Shown here: positions 35,444-44,977 of the stretch, piece after piece | How positions within the stretch are numbered: the stretch's first letter is position 1 | Layout of the letters: each line of letters begins with the position of its first letter | Assembly: GCA_965223675.1 (NCBI GenBank) | Contig: OZ245013.1 | Coordinates: forward strand, 2,666,001-2,730,000 | Origin: JAGQKC01 sp965223675 | GTDB lineage: Bacteria > Nitrospirota > Nitrospiria > Nitrospirales > UBA8639 | DNA: 64,000 bases | Direction of reading: 5' to 3' | Notes under the pieces: generated by a model | What the model saw: the letters and a program-made list of their open reading frames with translations, nothing else | Databases searched by the model: none | Told to the model about the DNA's origin: nothing | Made by a program: the position numbers and the translations under genes

Positions 35444-37966
35444 CTAACCATTTTCTGAAGAATTATCTAAATGTCCATTTTCAAGTTGAGAGGACTCTTC
35501 ATGAGTCACTGTCGCTAACACACGATCCTCTTCATAGCATGGAGTAAAATTGGACACTTCAATCTCAACGGCTTCATCAGGTATCAGGCGCTTTAAGTCT
35601 AATTCAGTAATCCAACTTTTCACATATTCCCGCATACGTGTACCGGGAACAACCTCAATATGAGGAGCAATCGCGGAATGATCCCAATCGCGCCAACTAT
35701 GGGCTTGAACGTGAAGAGAACGAACCGTTTGATAGGTTTGCTGGATTAAGGTCTCCGTCGGCCCTTCTAAAGGAATCCTTCGTGACTCGACTAACTTCAT
35801 CCCGATTTCAGCCTGTTCGGCAAGCTTCTCATTGGGTTCAGGAAATTTCTCACGGAGTCGTTGTGGAATCTTCACCATATCACCTTTTCCTTCGAGGACC
35901 TCTTCCTGAAAATCATCGGTTAAGGCGACAATGGCGCCAATGCCGGGATAGCTGATCTTGTCTTGCCCACCGACAAAGCGAGCAAGCTCAATATACGATT
36001 TGGCCCGCTGGTTCACAGAGTACCGACCTATAACTTCAACTTCATCAATGAGAAGGATCCACCCTGCATAACCTGCCGCCTGCATCAATCGGGATGCAAA
36101 CTGAAATCGCTGTAAAGCTAATTCTGCCTGGGAAATTTTTCCAAAACTATACTTCCCAGCAATTCCGCATTCCTTTAAATATCTCTTGAGTTCTCCTACC
36201 CCAAGTGGATCACCCGTCCAGAAACGGGACATCCGATGGCCTAACTCCTGATCCGTCCCCATCCGCTCATAGAGGAAAAGGGTTGCAGCAAAGCGAGGAT
36301 CAATCCCGCTTTCTGTACTGTTCACCCAAGCAGCAAAACTTTTATACTTTGGATCCCATGCATCACATTGGCTGGCAATTTCAGAGAGCACTTCTCCCTT
36401 TTTATTTGGGATGACCGCTGATTCTATGGCCGTATGAAACATTCGAACAGGATGATACAGGGGTGTCTCCTTGCTGATGACTACTCGACTGCAGATAAAG
36501 TTGGATTCCAAAGCGACATTTTGTAAGTACTCCAACACATGAGACTTGCCACTTCCAAAACTTCCTTCCACAATGAGTCCCTTCGAACATTGACCCATTG
36601 CAATGTTTTGTTCAGTACCTTCTAATAGACGCCGGAAGCGCCACTCAATTTCCCCTTGCGGACACCCCAACGTCTCAACGATATGACGATTAGGAACACC
36701 TGCACGCAATCCTTCAATAACTCGTCGCGCGACCAAACTATCTTTTTCGGTCTCTGAAGTTGTCACAGATGGAGCAACATTCAACAGCTCCAACGAGGGA
36801 GATGTCGGTGACAACCGTACGAGCGGGACCAATGGATTTTGTCGATGTTTGTCTCGAACATCATCCCAAATCCGATGTTTGAGTGCTTCATACCGATCTA
36901 CGCCTCGTCGTCCATCTGTCAAGAACTCAGGAGGTGTTTGCACAACCATCATGAATCCTTCTAATTCTTCAGACGTATCAATAAACTGACGAAGCATATC
37001 GTACAAATCAAGTACGGTTATTGGACTATAGTAAAATGTTCTATCTGGCTCAGTTGGGCGTTTAGCGACAAGATAGCGTGAGACATCCATGGCAATCACT
37101 AACCCGCTCTTTCCAGCGAGACGAAGCCAATGGGTCAGAGAAGAGAGTAAATACCGAGCATTGTGTCGAACGATTTTCTGAAATATTAAGGCCTTCTTCA
37201 CTCCCGAGATCAAGCGAAGCTCTCCACACAACCACTCTTTGACGGCGTTCCCTAACACACGATCTGATTCTCCACTTTCAAGTTGGGCCAAGCAGAGTCG
37301 TATGATGGCCATTCGAAACTCTCGACAAAGATTCGGGTCACTTTCGATTGTATCTTCCAGCCAGGTTTGAAGATCACGTCGCAATAACGGTTCCTTTCGC
37401 TCATTGAGTTCAGCCACATGTTGCAACGTAAATTCTTTTCGTTGAGTTGGAACCTGATAGCCATGATCCACGAGAAGTCGCATCACATATTGATACGCTA
37501 ACTCATCCCAATCGAGTTGCTTGGCGACTTTGTGAAACAAACGATCCACCATATGTGCTTTGGTGTATCGCGCATCCACCTTAGCAAACACAAAATTCTC
37601 TTGAGTCGCATCCTTCCCTAAATCATCCGAAAACAATTTTTGACTATCGGCATCAGGCAGCACGACAAACTTTACTGCCCCCCCACCATCGCGCACGTAG
37701 CTTTGAAGATATTCTCTTCGTAAAATTTCCAGCCAGGTTGTTTGATTGATTTCGATCGAATGAGCTGGGGCAGAATCTTCTTCTGTTCGGCCTTGGTCTT
37801 GTGTATCAGGCTGTATTTCAGATGACGTTTCGACTTCGGTAGATTCAGTAGATATCATCACTTCTTGACAGCTGTCTTTAGAGCTCTGCAATGAATCCAA
37901 TTCTGTGGGTTCATCATCAGATCGAAGCGTTTGCAAGCGATTTAAGGCATCAATAAGCTTACTCAT
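35444..37966 (-). CDS. Tandem P-loop ATPase, BrxD/DUF2791-like
   Basis: 840-residue cytoplasmic protein. After an acidic disordered N terminus (about 1-75) comes a region (about 78-395) laid out like an ATPase core but without a Walker A: KSGLVIAMDVSRYL (286-299), then YYSPITVLDLYDMLRQFID and MMVVQTPPEFLTDGRRG. The C-terminal ATPase (about 410-760) is intact: Walker A GSFGSGKSH (468-476), Walker B ILLIDEVE near 637-644, then IGRYSVNQRAKSYIELARFVG and a LTDDF sensor-like segment. The GSGKSH and IDE.E.IGRYS..QRA.SY motifs are those of the DUF2791/BrxD ATPases of BREX phage-defence systems. No BREX partner is nearby; its role is unknown. No strong ribosome binding site is visible. Confidence 0.7.
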   Translation of the reverse strand: MSKLIDALNRLQTLRSDDEPTELDSLQSSKDSCQEVMISTESTEVETSSEIQPDTQDQGRTEEDSAPAHSIEINQTTWLEILRREYLQSYVRDGGGAVKFVVLPDADSQKLFSDDLGKDATQENFVFAKVDARYTKAHMVDRLFHKVAKQLDWDELAYQYVMRLLVDHGYQVPTQRKEFTLQHVAELNERKEPLLRRDLQTWLEDTIESDPNLCREFRMAIIRLCLAQLESGESDRVLGNAVKEWLCGELRLISGVKKALIFQKIVRHNARYLLSSLTHWLRLAGKSGLVIAMDVSRYLVAKRPTEPDRTFYYSPITVLDLYDMLRQFIDTSEELEGFMMVVQTPPEFLTDGRRGVDRYEALKHRIWDDVRDKHRQNPLVPLVRLSPTSPSLELLNVAPSVTTSETEKDSLVARRVIEGLRAGVPNRHIVETLGCPQGEIEWRFRRLLEGTEQNIAMGQCSKGLIVEGSFGSGKSHVLEYLQNVALESNFICSRVVISKETPLYHPVRMFHTAIESAVIPNKKGEVLSEIASQCDAWDPKYKSFAAWVNSTESGIDPRFAATLFLYERMGTDQELGHRMSRFWTGDPLGVGELKRYLKECGIAGKYSFGKISQAELALQRFQFASRLMQAAGYAGWILLIDEVEVIGRYSVNQRAKSYIELARFVGGQDKISYPGIGAIVALTDDFQEEVLEGKGDMVKIPQRLREKFPEPNEKLAEQAEIGMKLVESRRIPLEGPTETLIQQTYQTVRSLHVQAHSWRDWDHSAIAPHIEVVPGTRMREYVKSWITELDLKRLIPDEAVEIEVSNFTPCYEEDRVLATVTHEESSQLENGHLDNSSENG

Positions 37967-38383
37967 ACGTTACAATTCACACCCTTCTCCCACCACATAT
38001 TCAGGGCTCACCTCTCGGTTGGGATATAAGATTCACGGACAGATAGGATATTAATATATACATCGGAGATTTCTTCATATTCTTAACACTTGTATGATGT
38101 TGCTGATCTCTTCATATTGCTGCAGACCCATCAAATATCTTTTTAGTTAGAGACATTTGTTAACTCGAGTATCCCCAAAAAGGGACACCAGTCCGGGAAA
38201 TCTGGGTAACAACCCTATGGATAGGCATAAATACGTATAAATAGCCCGTAGAGAAGGAATTTCTTATGAGAAGGGGAGGGATATAGCACACTCGTTTAGT
38301 TGGGAAATTGAACGAAGAGAAAACGTACTAGTCTTGAGGACTCTTGATGAGAGCTGGCGCTAGTCTGGAGAAGAGATAAGATT
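37967..38383. other. Intergenic region, no recognised feature
   Basis: About 415 AT-rich bases upstream of the tandem ATPase; presumably its promoter. A short near-palindrome TATCCCCAAAAAGGGACA occurs near 38171. No gene recognised. Confidence 0.3.
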
Positions 38384-38512
38384 TTAGACGTGGTGCAGGT
38401 TATCTTTTCGACGTGACCAAGAATAACCCGTCACCCAACCAAACCATGAAAGCATAACGACAAAACACGCCAAGAAAATCATCGCCATGACAAAGGTTAT
38501 TTTACTGAGCAT
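38384..38512 (-). CDS. 42-aa single-helix membrane protein
   Basis: A short open frame encodes 42 residues: MLSKITFVMAMIFLACFVVM then LSWFGWVTGY and a basic tail SWSRRKDNLHHV. It has one strong hydrophobic helix followed by a positively charged end, the pattern of a small inner-membrane protein with its C terminus inside. GAAAGG stands 8-10 bases before the ATG. The codon pattern gives a clean protein-like sequence in an otherwise empty intergenic stretch, which argues for a real gene. No family recognised. Confidence 0.55.
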   Translation of the reverse strand: MLSKITFVMAMIFLACFVVMLSWFGWVTGYSWSRRKDNLHHV

Positions 38513-38953
38513 CGTATCAACCTTTCGTGTCCATCACCTTTTCCTTATCGGAAGAATTATTCCCTGGCTTTATAACTCACATTTGCAGCCTGCTTCTACT
38601 AGTGATTGTAATCCCCAAGACTTCCAGTTGTATACAGAAATTCATTAATTCATTCAAAATTTTCAGTCATTAAAACAAGCATATCTCGTGCCTGGCAATT
38701 GATGCTTGGCCTGTCTATGTCATCTCGAATGCTCAAGAGTAACCCATCAAAACCCTTGATTTTCCGAGGGTCTAGATAAGTTTTGAACCTACGAGTTATG
38801 TTTTTGAATTTAAAAAAATGGCTAATCTGCCAAAATTTAGACAGATTGTGTCAAACAGTTTTAGTTTTTTTCAACTAAGAGTGTTTCATGAACTTTCTCA
38901 TGGAGCATAATACCTTCTTATGATTTATAGATAGGAACCGTTTCCACAGACAC
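38513..38953. other. AT-rich intergenic region, no recognised feature
   Basis: About 440 bases, notably AT-rich at 38780-38900, between the small membrane protein and the repeat lipoprotein. I see no gene or clear terminator. Confidence 0.3.
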
Positions 38954-41665
38954 TCATAAGATCTGATCCAATAATTCACATGCTTCTGAAAAGTCAGCTT
39001 GACACCCCAGACTTAAATCCTTGAGTCCGGGCTTTAGTCTGGTCAGACGTAGGTAAGATAGACCGCGGAGGTAAAATGCATAGGCTTGATCTTTTACACC
39101 AAGCCCTAACCTCAAGGCCTCCGATATGTCATCTATGGCAGGCTGAGAAGCATTCATACTCGCATAGACGCGACCACGAAAAAACAAGTCTCTTGGCCTA
39201 TCGACATCTTCTGATTGCGAACTTTCAAGCACCTGTTCAATATCAGTAAGTGCTTGAGCAGGAGAGTTCAGCTGAAGATAGGTATACGCTCGTTGTCGAT
39301 AACAGTCTTGTAGTTTAAGAAATTCATCAATCCCTAAACTCTTTTTAGCGTAGGTTCGAATCGATCGAGAAAAGGCGATAAGCGCCTCTTCATACTGATG
39401 CCGTGCTAGCTGAACACGACCTTGCCAGCAAGCATCAGGACTTGCATCATTTGAGATAGCAGCTTGATCATCAGCATTGTCCTCTGCGCGACGTTGCTCT
39501 TTTACAAAAGGTAAGGAATCTGTCTTCCCATGAGATGGATTTTCTGAAGGTAAGCGAACCGCCGCTTCATCCAAAATATCTGCAGACTGAAAGTTTTCAT
39601 GGTTTTCTAGCTCACTCTTTTTTCGTGTTGTGCGACTCTTAGCCGATTTCAGATCGGACATCGGGAGAATTGTCTCCGGACTTTTTTGAAGGTCAAATCG
39701 ATTTTCTGAAGGAGTTGGCTTTTGCGTGTCTTTCAGAAACAAACGAGAATCTTCTTTCGCAAGGGTCTCATGCTGATCTTTCGCACTCGATTCAGATAGA
39801 GATTTTTGTTCCCAAGACTCTGACACAGAGGACGAGACATGCTGATTCAACGCAGATTCTTGACTCACAAGGTCTTCTTTATCCACTTTCTCTTTCATTC
39901 GAGCCAACGATGAAGAAGGTAATGATGGATCAACATCCTCAACCGATTCAGTTTCCTTGTTTATCGTGACTTCCTTTGTCGTGACCGCGAACGTCGATTC
40001 ATCAGCAGACAACGATTCCTCCGGCTTGTTTTTTAGTTGTACATGAAGCACTGCCTCATTCGTTTCAGCGCCCCCTAAGTTTTTACTAATCTCCTTATGA
40101 TCTAGAAGCCGTGGAGTTTCCTCTTGAATCTCTTCGTGAATTTCCGGACTAACTTCGACAGAAAGTACCGACGTCACTTCAGCATCAGCACGCAATTCTG
40201 GGACATTTTCTCTCGATGCGTCTGGCGTATTCGCTGAGGGCAAAGGAGACTCCATTTCAGACAATTGTTCTTCCTCGGTGGTCGTACCCATTTCACCATA
40301 CGGGGGCAAAGGAACTGTCTCAAGAAACTGATTCAGATTTTCTGACTCGGCTTCGTCTGTAGAGACTGAGTCCTCTACATCGCGCAAGATGGTTGGACTG
40401 TGTTCTGATGTCGCGACCTGATCTTCACCTGACTCCAACCTACTCAAATATTCCGGTACGAGTAACGCATCGATACCAGGAAGAGGAACTTGAGATATCT
40501 CATAAAATTGATGAGCCTCGTCTAGCTTCAGACCCTCTTCGGTCAAATCCTCGGCTAAGAGCTCGTCTTCATTCGACTCTGGGTTCTCCTCTGCAACAGA
40601 GTTCATGGGAGTCCAATTAGTGTACTCGGTGTCATGTAGCAACGATTTTTTCTGCACAGACGTCACATCCGTTTCCTCTGCAACCTCTGGCTCATGCGAA
40701 TCCTCGGACCTCACTATTGCTTTACTTTTAGAAAGAGAGACCTGGGATGCTTCATTTTGTTCATTATCATTTTTCGATGTTGGATCCAATTCTTCATCCT
40801 TCAATGCTAACAACGCTTCTTTGAGGTTCCCGTTTTCTTCCTCTATGAGATTCCCATCATATGGAAAGTTGTTTCCTTCAGCTTCATTGAAGAACTCTTT
40901 GCTCTTTTCCGTAGACATTGTTGGTTCGTTTGAAGATGGTAAAGGGAGCCTCATGACCCACGATTGTAGATCCTCCGAAACTTTTGCCTCCTGACCATAC
41001 AGAGATAAGGAGTCACCTTTTTTAATCTCTTTTGGTCTTTTGGGCTTCATCTCGACAATAGAATCTTCGTTCGCTGAGGATTCATCAAAAAATTCTCTGC
41101 TTTTTTCCAATCTGACTTCTTGATCCTCTTTTAGGCTCATCTCTAATTCCGCTTCATTCGGATGTTGTGGTACTACCTTCGCTTCAAGTTCCTCATGTTG
41201 TTCGTTATTCTCATTCAGTTTTGCCTCTTCCTCATCTTGATTGGGAGATTGCAACTTAGGACTAGGGCGGATTTTCCTTTCTTCTACATCAGGATTTATT
41301 CTGAACGCTGGCTTGTGCTCACTGTCATTGAAAACTTCAGTCTGTTTATGCAGTGAGAGTGTTGGCGCTTTCGACGAAGGTAATGGAAGCCTCATTTCCC
41401 ATGATTGTAAGTCTTTCAACATATTCTCCCCTTCACCATTTGCAGGTAGGGAGACTTCCTCCTTAATCTCATTCAGGGCTTCAGGTTCACCTTCGTCAAG
41501 CAGAACAGTAGCTGCGTCAGCATCATCAAAGGATTCAGATTCAGACGTAGCAACTGGATTATCCTGCTCAACTCTTGTCTGGCCGACGCAACCCAAGGTC
41601 AGATCTATGAGAAGAAAAGGTAGAAGCCACACGTAACGGAGTCTTCTGTTCATACATAGTTTCAT
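38954..41665 (-). CDS. Large acidic repeat lipoprotein with TPRs
   Basis: 903 residues. The N-terminal signal ends in LLIDLTLGC, a lipobox with the acceptor Cys at 26. Residues about 30-740 are very rich in Glu, Ser and Asp, low in hydrophobics and probably disordered. They contain spaced copies of a motif: DLQSWEMRLPLPSS at 85-98 and DLQSWVMRLPLPSS at 232-245, with degenerate forms YEISQVPLPG and FLETVPLPP further on, each followed by an acidic linker. The last 150 residues are tetratricopeptide-like helices (YEEALIAFSRSIRTYAKK, AYTYLQLNSPAQALTDIEQVL, AFYLRGLSYLRLTRLKPGLKDLS). A membrane-tethered scaffold is a guess. The start could also be four codons in. Confidence 0.75.
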   Translation of the reverse strand: MKLCMNRRLRYVWLLPFLLIDLTLGCVGQTRVEQDNPVATSESESFDDADAATVLLDEGEPEALNEIKEEVSLPANGEGENMLKDLQSWEMRLPLPSSKAPTLSLHKQTEVFNDSEHKPAFRINPDVEERKIRPSPKLQSPNQDEEEAKLNENNEQHEELEAKVVPQHPNEAELEMSLKEDQEVRLEKSREFFDESSANEDSIVEMKPKRPKEIKKGDSLSLYGQEAKVSEDLQSWVMRLPLPSSNEPTMSTEKSKEFFNEAEGNNFPYDGNLIEEENGNLKEALLALKDEELDPTSKNDNEQNEASQVSLSKSKAIVRSEDSHEPEVAEETDVTSVQKKSLLHDTEYTNWTPMNSVAEENPESNEDELLAEDLTEEGLKLDEAHQFYEISQVPLPGIDALLVPEYLSRLESGEDQVATSEHSPTILRDVEDSVSTDEAESENLNQFLETVPLPPYGEMGTTTEEEQLSEMESPLPSANTPDASRENVPELRADAEVTSVLSVEVSPEIHEEIQEETPRLLDHKEISKNLGGAETNEAVLHVQLKNKPEESLSADESTFAVTTKEVTINKETESVEDVDPSLPSSSLARMKEKVDKEDLVSQESALNQHVSSSVSESWEQKSLSESSAKDQHETLAKEDSRLFLKDTQKPTPSENRFDLQKSPETILPMSDLKSAKSRTTRKKSELENHENFQSADILDEAAVRLPSENPSHGKTDSLPFVKEQRRAEDNADDQAAISNDASPDACWQGRVQLARHQYEEALIAFSRSIRTYAKKSLGIDEFLKLQDCYRQRAYTYLQLNSPAQALTDIEQVLESSQSEDVDRPRDLFFRGRVYASMNASQPAIDDISEALRLGLGVKDQAYAFYLRGLSYLRLTRLKPGLKDLSLGCQADFSEACELLDQIL

Positions 41666-42268
41666 TGGCAGAAAGTCATGGTCTTTCTCTTGTGGTTAAC
41701 AGAGAGATTCATATAGAAATGAGATGAACTATAGCCGTCTCAATAAATTTCCATCTTTGAATCAAGCTTTGCCCGTTAGATTCGTCCAGCTGTACTTGGA
41801 CACCTGTTTCAGGCACATGGAATCGGCATACCAGCAGGAGGGCTCAGGCACAAAATCGGAATGCCTATAACTCTCATAATACTGCCAACAACCGTGTCCG
41901 AGGACACATGTATGGATTGTTGAGTCACCAACATTGGATGTATATGGAAAACGCATGATCTTGTATGTCATTGTGTCCAAGCATACCTGCTCGAAATCAG
42001 TGAGTTTCGCTATAGCCCACTTCTTTATCGGTACACTTTTGGAGAAATCTAGACAGGGAACTAACGTGGCAGGGTGGAGTAGGCCTTCCTTCATCGCATT
42101 AGGAAAGAAGAACTGCAAGAAGAAAGAGGAACAACCGCGCAGACATGTTTCTATAACCAGTCTGTAGCAACAAGAAATACGGATAGAGATAGCAGAAAGA
42201 CTTTCGGCGATTTATGTACTGTCACAAAAATTCTAACAAGAACTTTTTAATTTTTAAAAACATCCTTA
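41666..42268. other. Intergenic region with repeat-like remnants
   Basis: About 600 bases. The stretch 41790-42020 contains GGACACCTG and TGTCCAAGCATACCTGC, loosely reminiscent of the dispersed repeat at 771 and 6843. An open frame of 118 codons on the minus strand overlaps this material and lacks a ribosome binding site; I do not accept it as a gene. Confidence 0.35.
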
Positions 42269-42523
42269 TCAATTTTCAGAACATTCAAGGGCCACAAGCT
42301 GATCCATTGGCTCTTCAGTGGCTGACAAACAGAGTGTCTTCAATAACAAGCGATTGGCCGCATCAGGTTCTCCATAAATACTTTCGACCATTTTCTCGTA
42401 ACGTTGTTTTCTGTCGAGTCCCTGAGCCAGTCCGAGTAATCGAGCAGTATTGTCGATATGCTGGATTCCCATTTGATCGACTGGAGGTGTTTGCGTTTCT
42501 TTTTGGACAAGTAAATTTCTCAT
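42269..42523 (-). CDS. Hypothetical 84-aa protein
   Basis: Soluble 84-residue protein, mostly helical (HIDNTARLLGLAQGLDRKQRYEKMVESIYGEPDAANRLLLKTLCLSATEE, quoted in part). AGAGAGG lies at a suitable distance before the ATG. The composition is protein-like and the frame is isolated between two long intergenic stretches. No family recognised. Confidence 0.55.
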   Translation of the reverse strand: MRNLLVQKETQTPPVDQMGIQHIDNTARLLGLAQGLDRKQRYEKMVESIYGEPDAANRLLLKTLCLSATEEPMDQLVALECSEN

Positions 42524-43055
42524 GGTAAATGCCTCTCTTGAAATAGTGAGTTATCGTGATTTCATCGATTCCATACCTCTGTATACAACAGCAAGTGCAA
42601 TGCCATCGAACACCGCCCAATGACTCAAGACCTTCCCCAACGTCATTTTCCTACTAAAAACAACGTGTTTTGCCAAAACCTATGAAGGCATCACCCTAGT
42701 CAAATGTATACAATTTATATCATTTAAGTGCGATGAATCTGTATCTGAAGAGATAACTCCCTGTATCTTTACGGATTATAGGACGACTCCTGTCAAAAAT
42801 ATGACAGGAGTAGAGAGGATTTTGACTGAGCGTGACAGCCCAACAGCTCTACTGATACGTATAAATTAACTTGACGGGCAAAAAGGAAGGCAGGGTCGAG
42901 AATACTATGATAGCGAATCCATCGGAGCGAGGACAATGCAGATGAGTTCTTTAATGTACAGTATCAGTGAAAGCTTTACTTCTCATGCCAATTTTTTAAA
43001 ATAATGAGTGCCATGAACAATCAGATGTCCATACAACTATTGCTTGCGATGTGGC
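42524..43055. other. Intergenic region with hairpin
   Basis: About 530 bases downstream of glnS. At 42786-42811 there is a perfect hairpin (ACTCCTGTCA, six-base loop, TGACAGGAGT). It lacks a T run on either strand and lies 245 bases after the glnS stop, so its role as terminator is doubtful. Nothing else recognised. Confidence 0.4.
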
Positions 43056-44747
43056 TTACACACTCTTTTCAATCTTAGCCCATGAGTCACGAAGCGCCAC
43101 AGTACGATTGAACACTACGTTGTCCGCTCTAGAATCTGGGTCGACACAAAAGTATCCTTGCCGCTCGAATTGGTACTGAGTTCCAGGTCTGGCTCCCACG
43201 AGACTAGGTTCTACCTGACAATTCGTCAAGATCTGCAGTGAGTCAGGGTTGAGACAAGAACGAAATTCTCCATCTTCATTTTCGTCAACAGGCTTCGCTT
43301 TAGTGAACAAGGATTCATAGAGCCGGACTTCCGCGGACTTCGCATGTGCAGCCGAGACCCAATGCAATGTGCCTTTCACCTTTCTTCCAGCTTGCGCGCC
43401 TCCACTTCGAGTTTCTGGATCATAGGTGCAATGCACCTCAATGACTTCTCCAGTCTGCTCATCTTTCACGACATTCTCACATCGAACGATGTAGGCATAT
43501 CGAAGGCGAACCTCTTTCCCTGGGGTCATGCGGAAAAACTTTTTCGGCGGGTCTTCTAGAAAATCGTCTTGTTCAATATAGATTTCCCGTGAAAACGGCA
43601 CCACCCGTGATCCTGCCGTGGAATCTTCGGGATTGTTCACGGCACTCATTTCTTCCACTTGACCTTCAGGGTAGTTATCAATGATGACTTTCAATGGGCG
43701 CAGCACGGCCATGACGCGTAGAGCCCGTTGATTCAGATCTTCTCGAATGGCGTGCTCAAGCTTCCCCATTTCAATAATACCGTCGCGCTTTGCAACACCA
43801 ATACCGTCACAAAAATTCCTGATTGACTCCGGCGTGTACCCTCGACGGCGCAAACCTTTGATTGTTGGTAAACGAGGATCGTCCCAACCATTCACATGGC
43901 CCTCTTTGACCAACTGAAGCAACTTTCGTTTACTCATCACCGTATAACTCAGATTGAGACGGGCGAACTCAATTTGCCGTGAATAACAGTCAACATCACA
44001 CGCTTTGAGCAACCAATCATACAAGGGACGATGGTCTTGAAACTCCAATGTACACAAGGAATGCGTGACGCCTTCTAACGAATCTGAAAGCGGGTGTGCA
44101 AAATCATACGTCGGATAAATACTCCAGGCATTTCCGGCTCGATAATGCGGAAGCCGACGAATACGGTAGAATGTAGGGTCGCGTAAATTAATATTCGGGG
44201 CCGCCATGTCAATTTTGGCTCGTAGAACATGGGTACCATCTTCAAACTCTCCAGCTCGCATACGTGCAAAAAGATCGAGGCTCTCTTCAACAGAACGATT
44301 TCGGTATGGACTATCCTTCCCAGGCTCAGTTAACGTTCCTCGATTTGCACGAATCTCATCAGCCGATAAACTATCCACATAAGCTTTCCCATCTTGGACC
44401 AATTTGACAGCAAATTGATACAGACGTTCAAAATAGTCAGACGCGTGGAATAGCCGGTCTCCCCAATCAAACCCCAACCACTTCACATCTTCTTGAATCG
44501 ACGTGACATAGTCGACATTTTCCGTACTAGGATTGGTATCATCAAACCGAAGATTACAAAGACCTTGTTGCTCATTCGCGACACCAAAATTCAAGCAAAT
44601 GGATTTGGCGTGTCCAATATGAATATGCCCGTTGGGTTCAGGGGGAAAGCGGGTATGCACACGCCCACCATGTTTCCCTTCTCGTACATCTTGCTCAACG
44701 ATGGTTCGAATAAAATTGGTAGAACTTGAAGAACCTTCCGATGTCAT
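43056..44747 (-). CDS. glnS: Glutaminyl-tRNA synthetase
   Basis: Class I aminoacyl-tRNA synthetase charging tRNA-Gln with glutamine. 563 residues, the usual length. The HIGH motif is in RFPPEPNGHIHIGHAKSICLNFG and the KMSKS-type loop is VMSKRKLLQLV. YDFAHPLSDSLEGVTHSLCTLEFQDHRPLYDWLL is the GlnRS-specific catalytic stretch, and the C-terminal anticodon-binding barrels end with QFERQGYFCVDPDS. Its presence means direct charging of Gln here. AAGGAGCG precedes the ATG. Confidence 0.96.
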   Translation of the reverse strand: MTSEGSSSSTNFIRTIVEQDVREGKHGGRVHTRFPPEPNGHIHIGHAKSICLNFGVANEQQGLCNLRFDDTNPSTENVDYVTSIQEDVKWLGFDWGDRLFHASDYFERLYQFAVKLVQDGKAYVDSLSADEIRANRGTLTEPGKDSPYRNRSVEESLDLFARMRAGEFEDGTHVLRAKIDMAAPNINLRDPTFYRIRRLPHYRAGNAWSIYPTYDFAHPLSDSLEGVTHSLCTLEFQDHRPLYDWLLKACDVDCYSRQIEFARLNLSYTVMSKRKLLQLVKEGHVNGWDDPRLPTIKGLRRRGYTPESIRNFCDGIGVAKRDGIIEMGKLEHAIREDLNQRALRVMAVLRPLKVIIDNYPEGQVEEMSAVNNPEDSTAGSRVVPFSREIYIEQDDFLEDPPKKFFRMTPGKEVRLRYAYIVRCENVVKDEQTGEVIEVHCTYDPETRSGGAQAGRKVKGTLHWVSAAHAKSAEVRLYESLFTKAKPVDENEDGEFRSCLNPDSLQILTNCQVEPSLVGARPGTQYQFERQGYFCVDPDSRADNVVFNRTVALRDSWAKIEKSV

Positions 44748-44977
44748 GTCGCTCCTTTTCTGAGAATCTCTATGCCTTACAAGTCTTGACGACTTAACAA
44801 ACAGTGCTGTAATTCACATAAGGTGTGCTTAAAAATCCCGCCATACCCCGATGTTTCATGTTATGTGTTATGTGATAGATTCGAAGACAATCCGCTCAGA
44901 AAGCATAGTAACTTAATTGGTCTTGGTGCAGAAACACTCTTTCAGACTTTTCAGACCATTCAAGCAAATTAGAAACT

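Noticed and set aside
41762..42118. 118-codon minus-strand open frame
   Set aside because: No ribosome binding site, odd composition (many Cys, Trp and Tyr), and it overlaps sequence resembling dispersed repeats.
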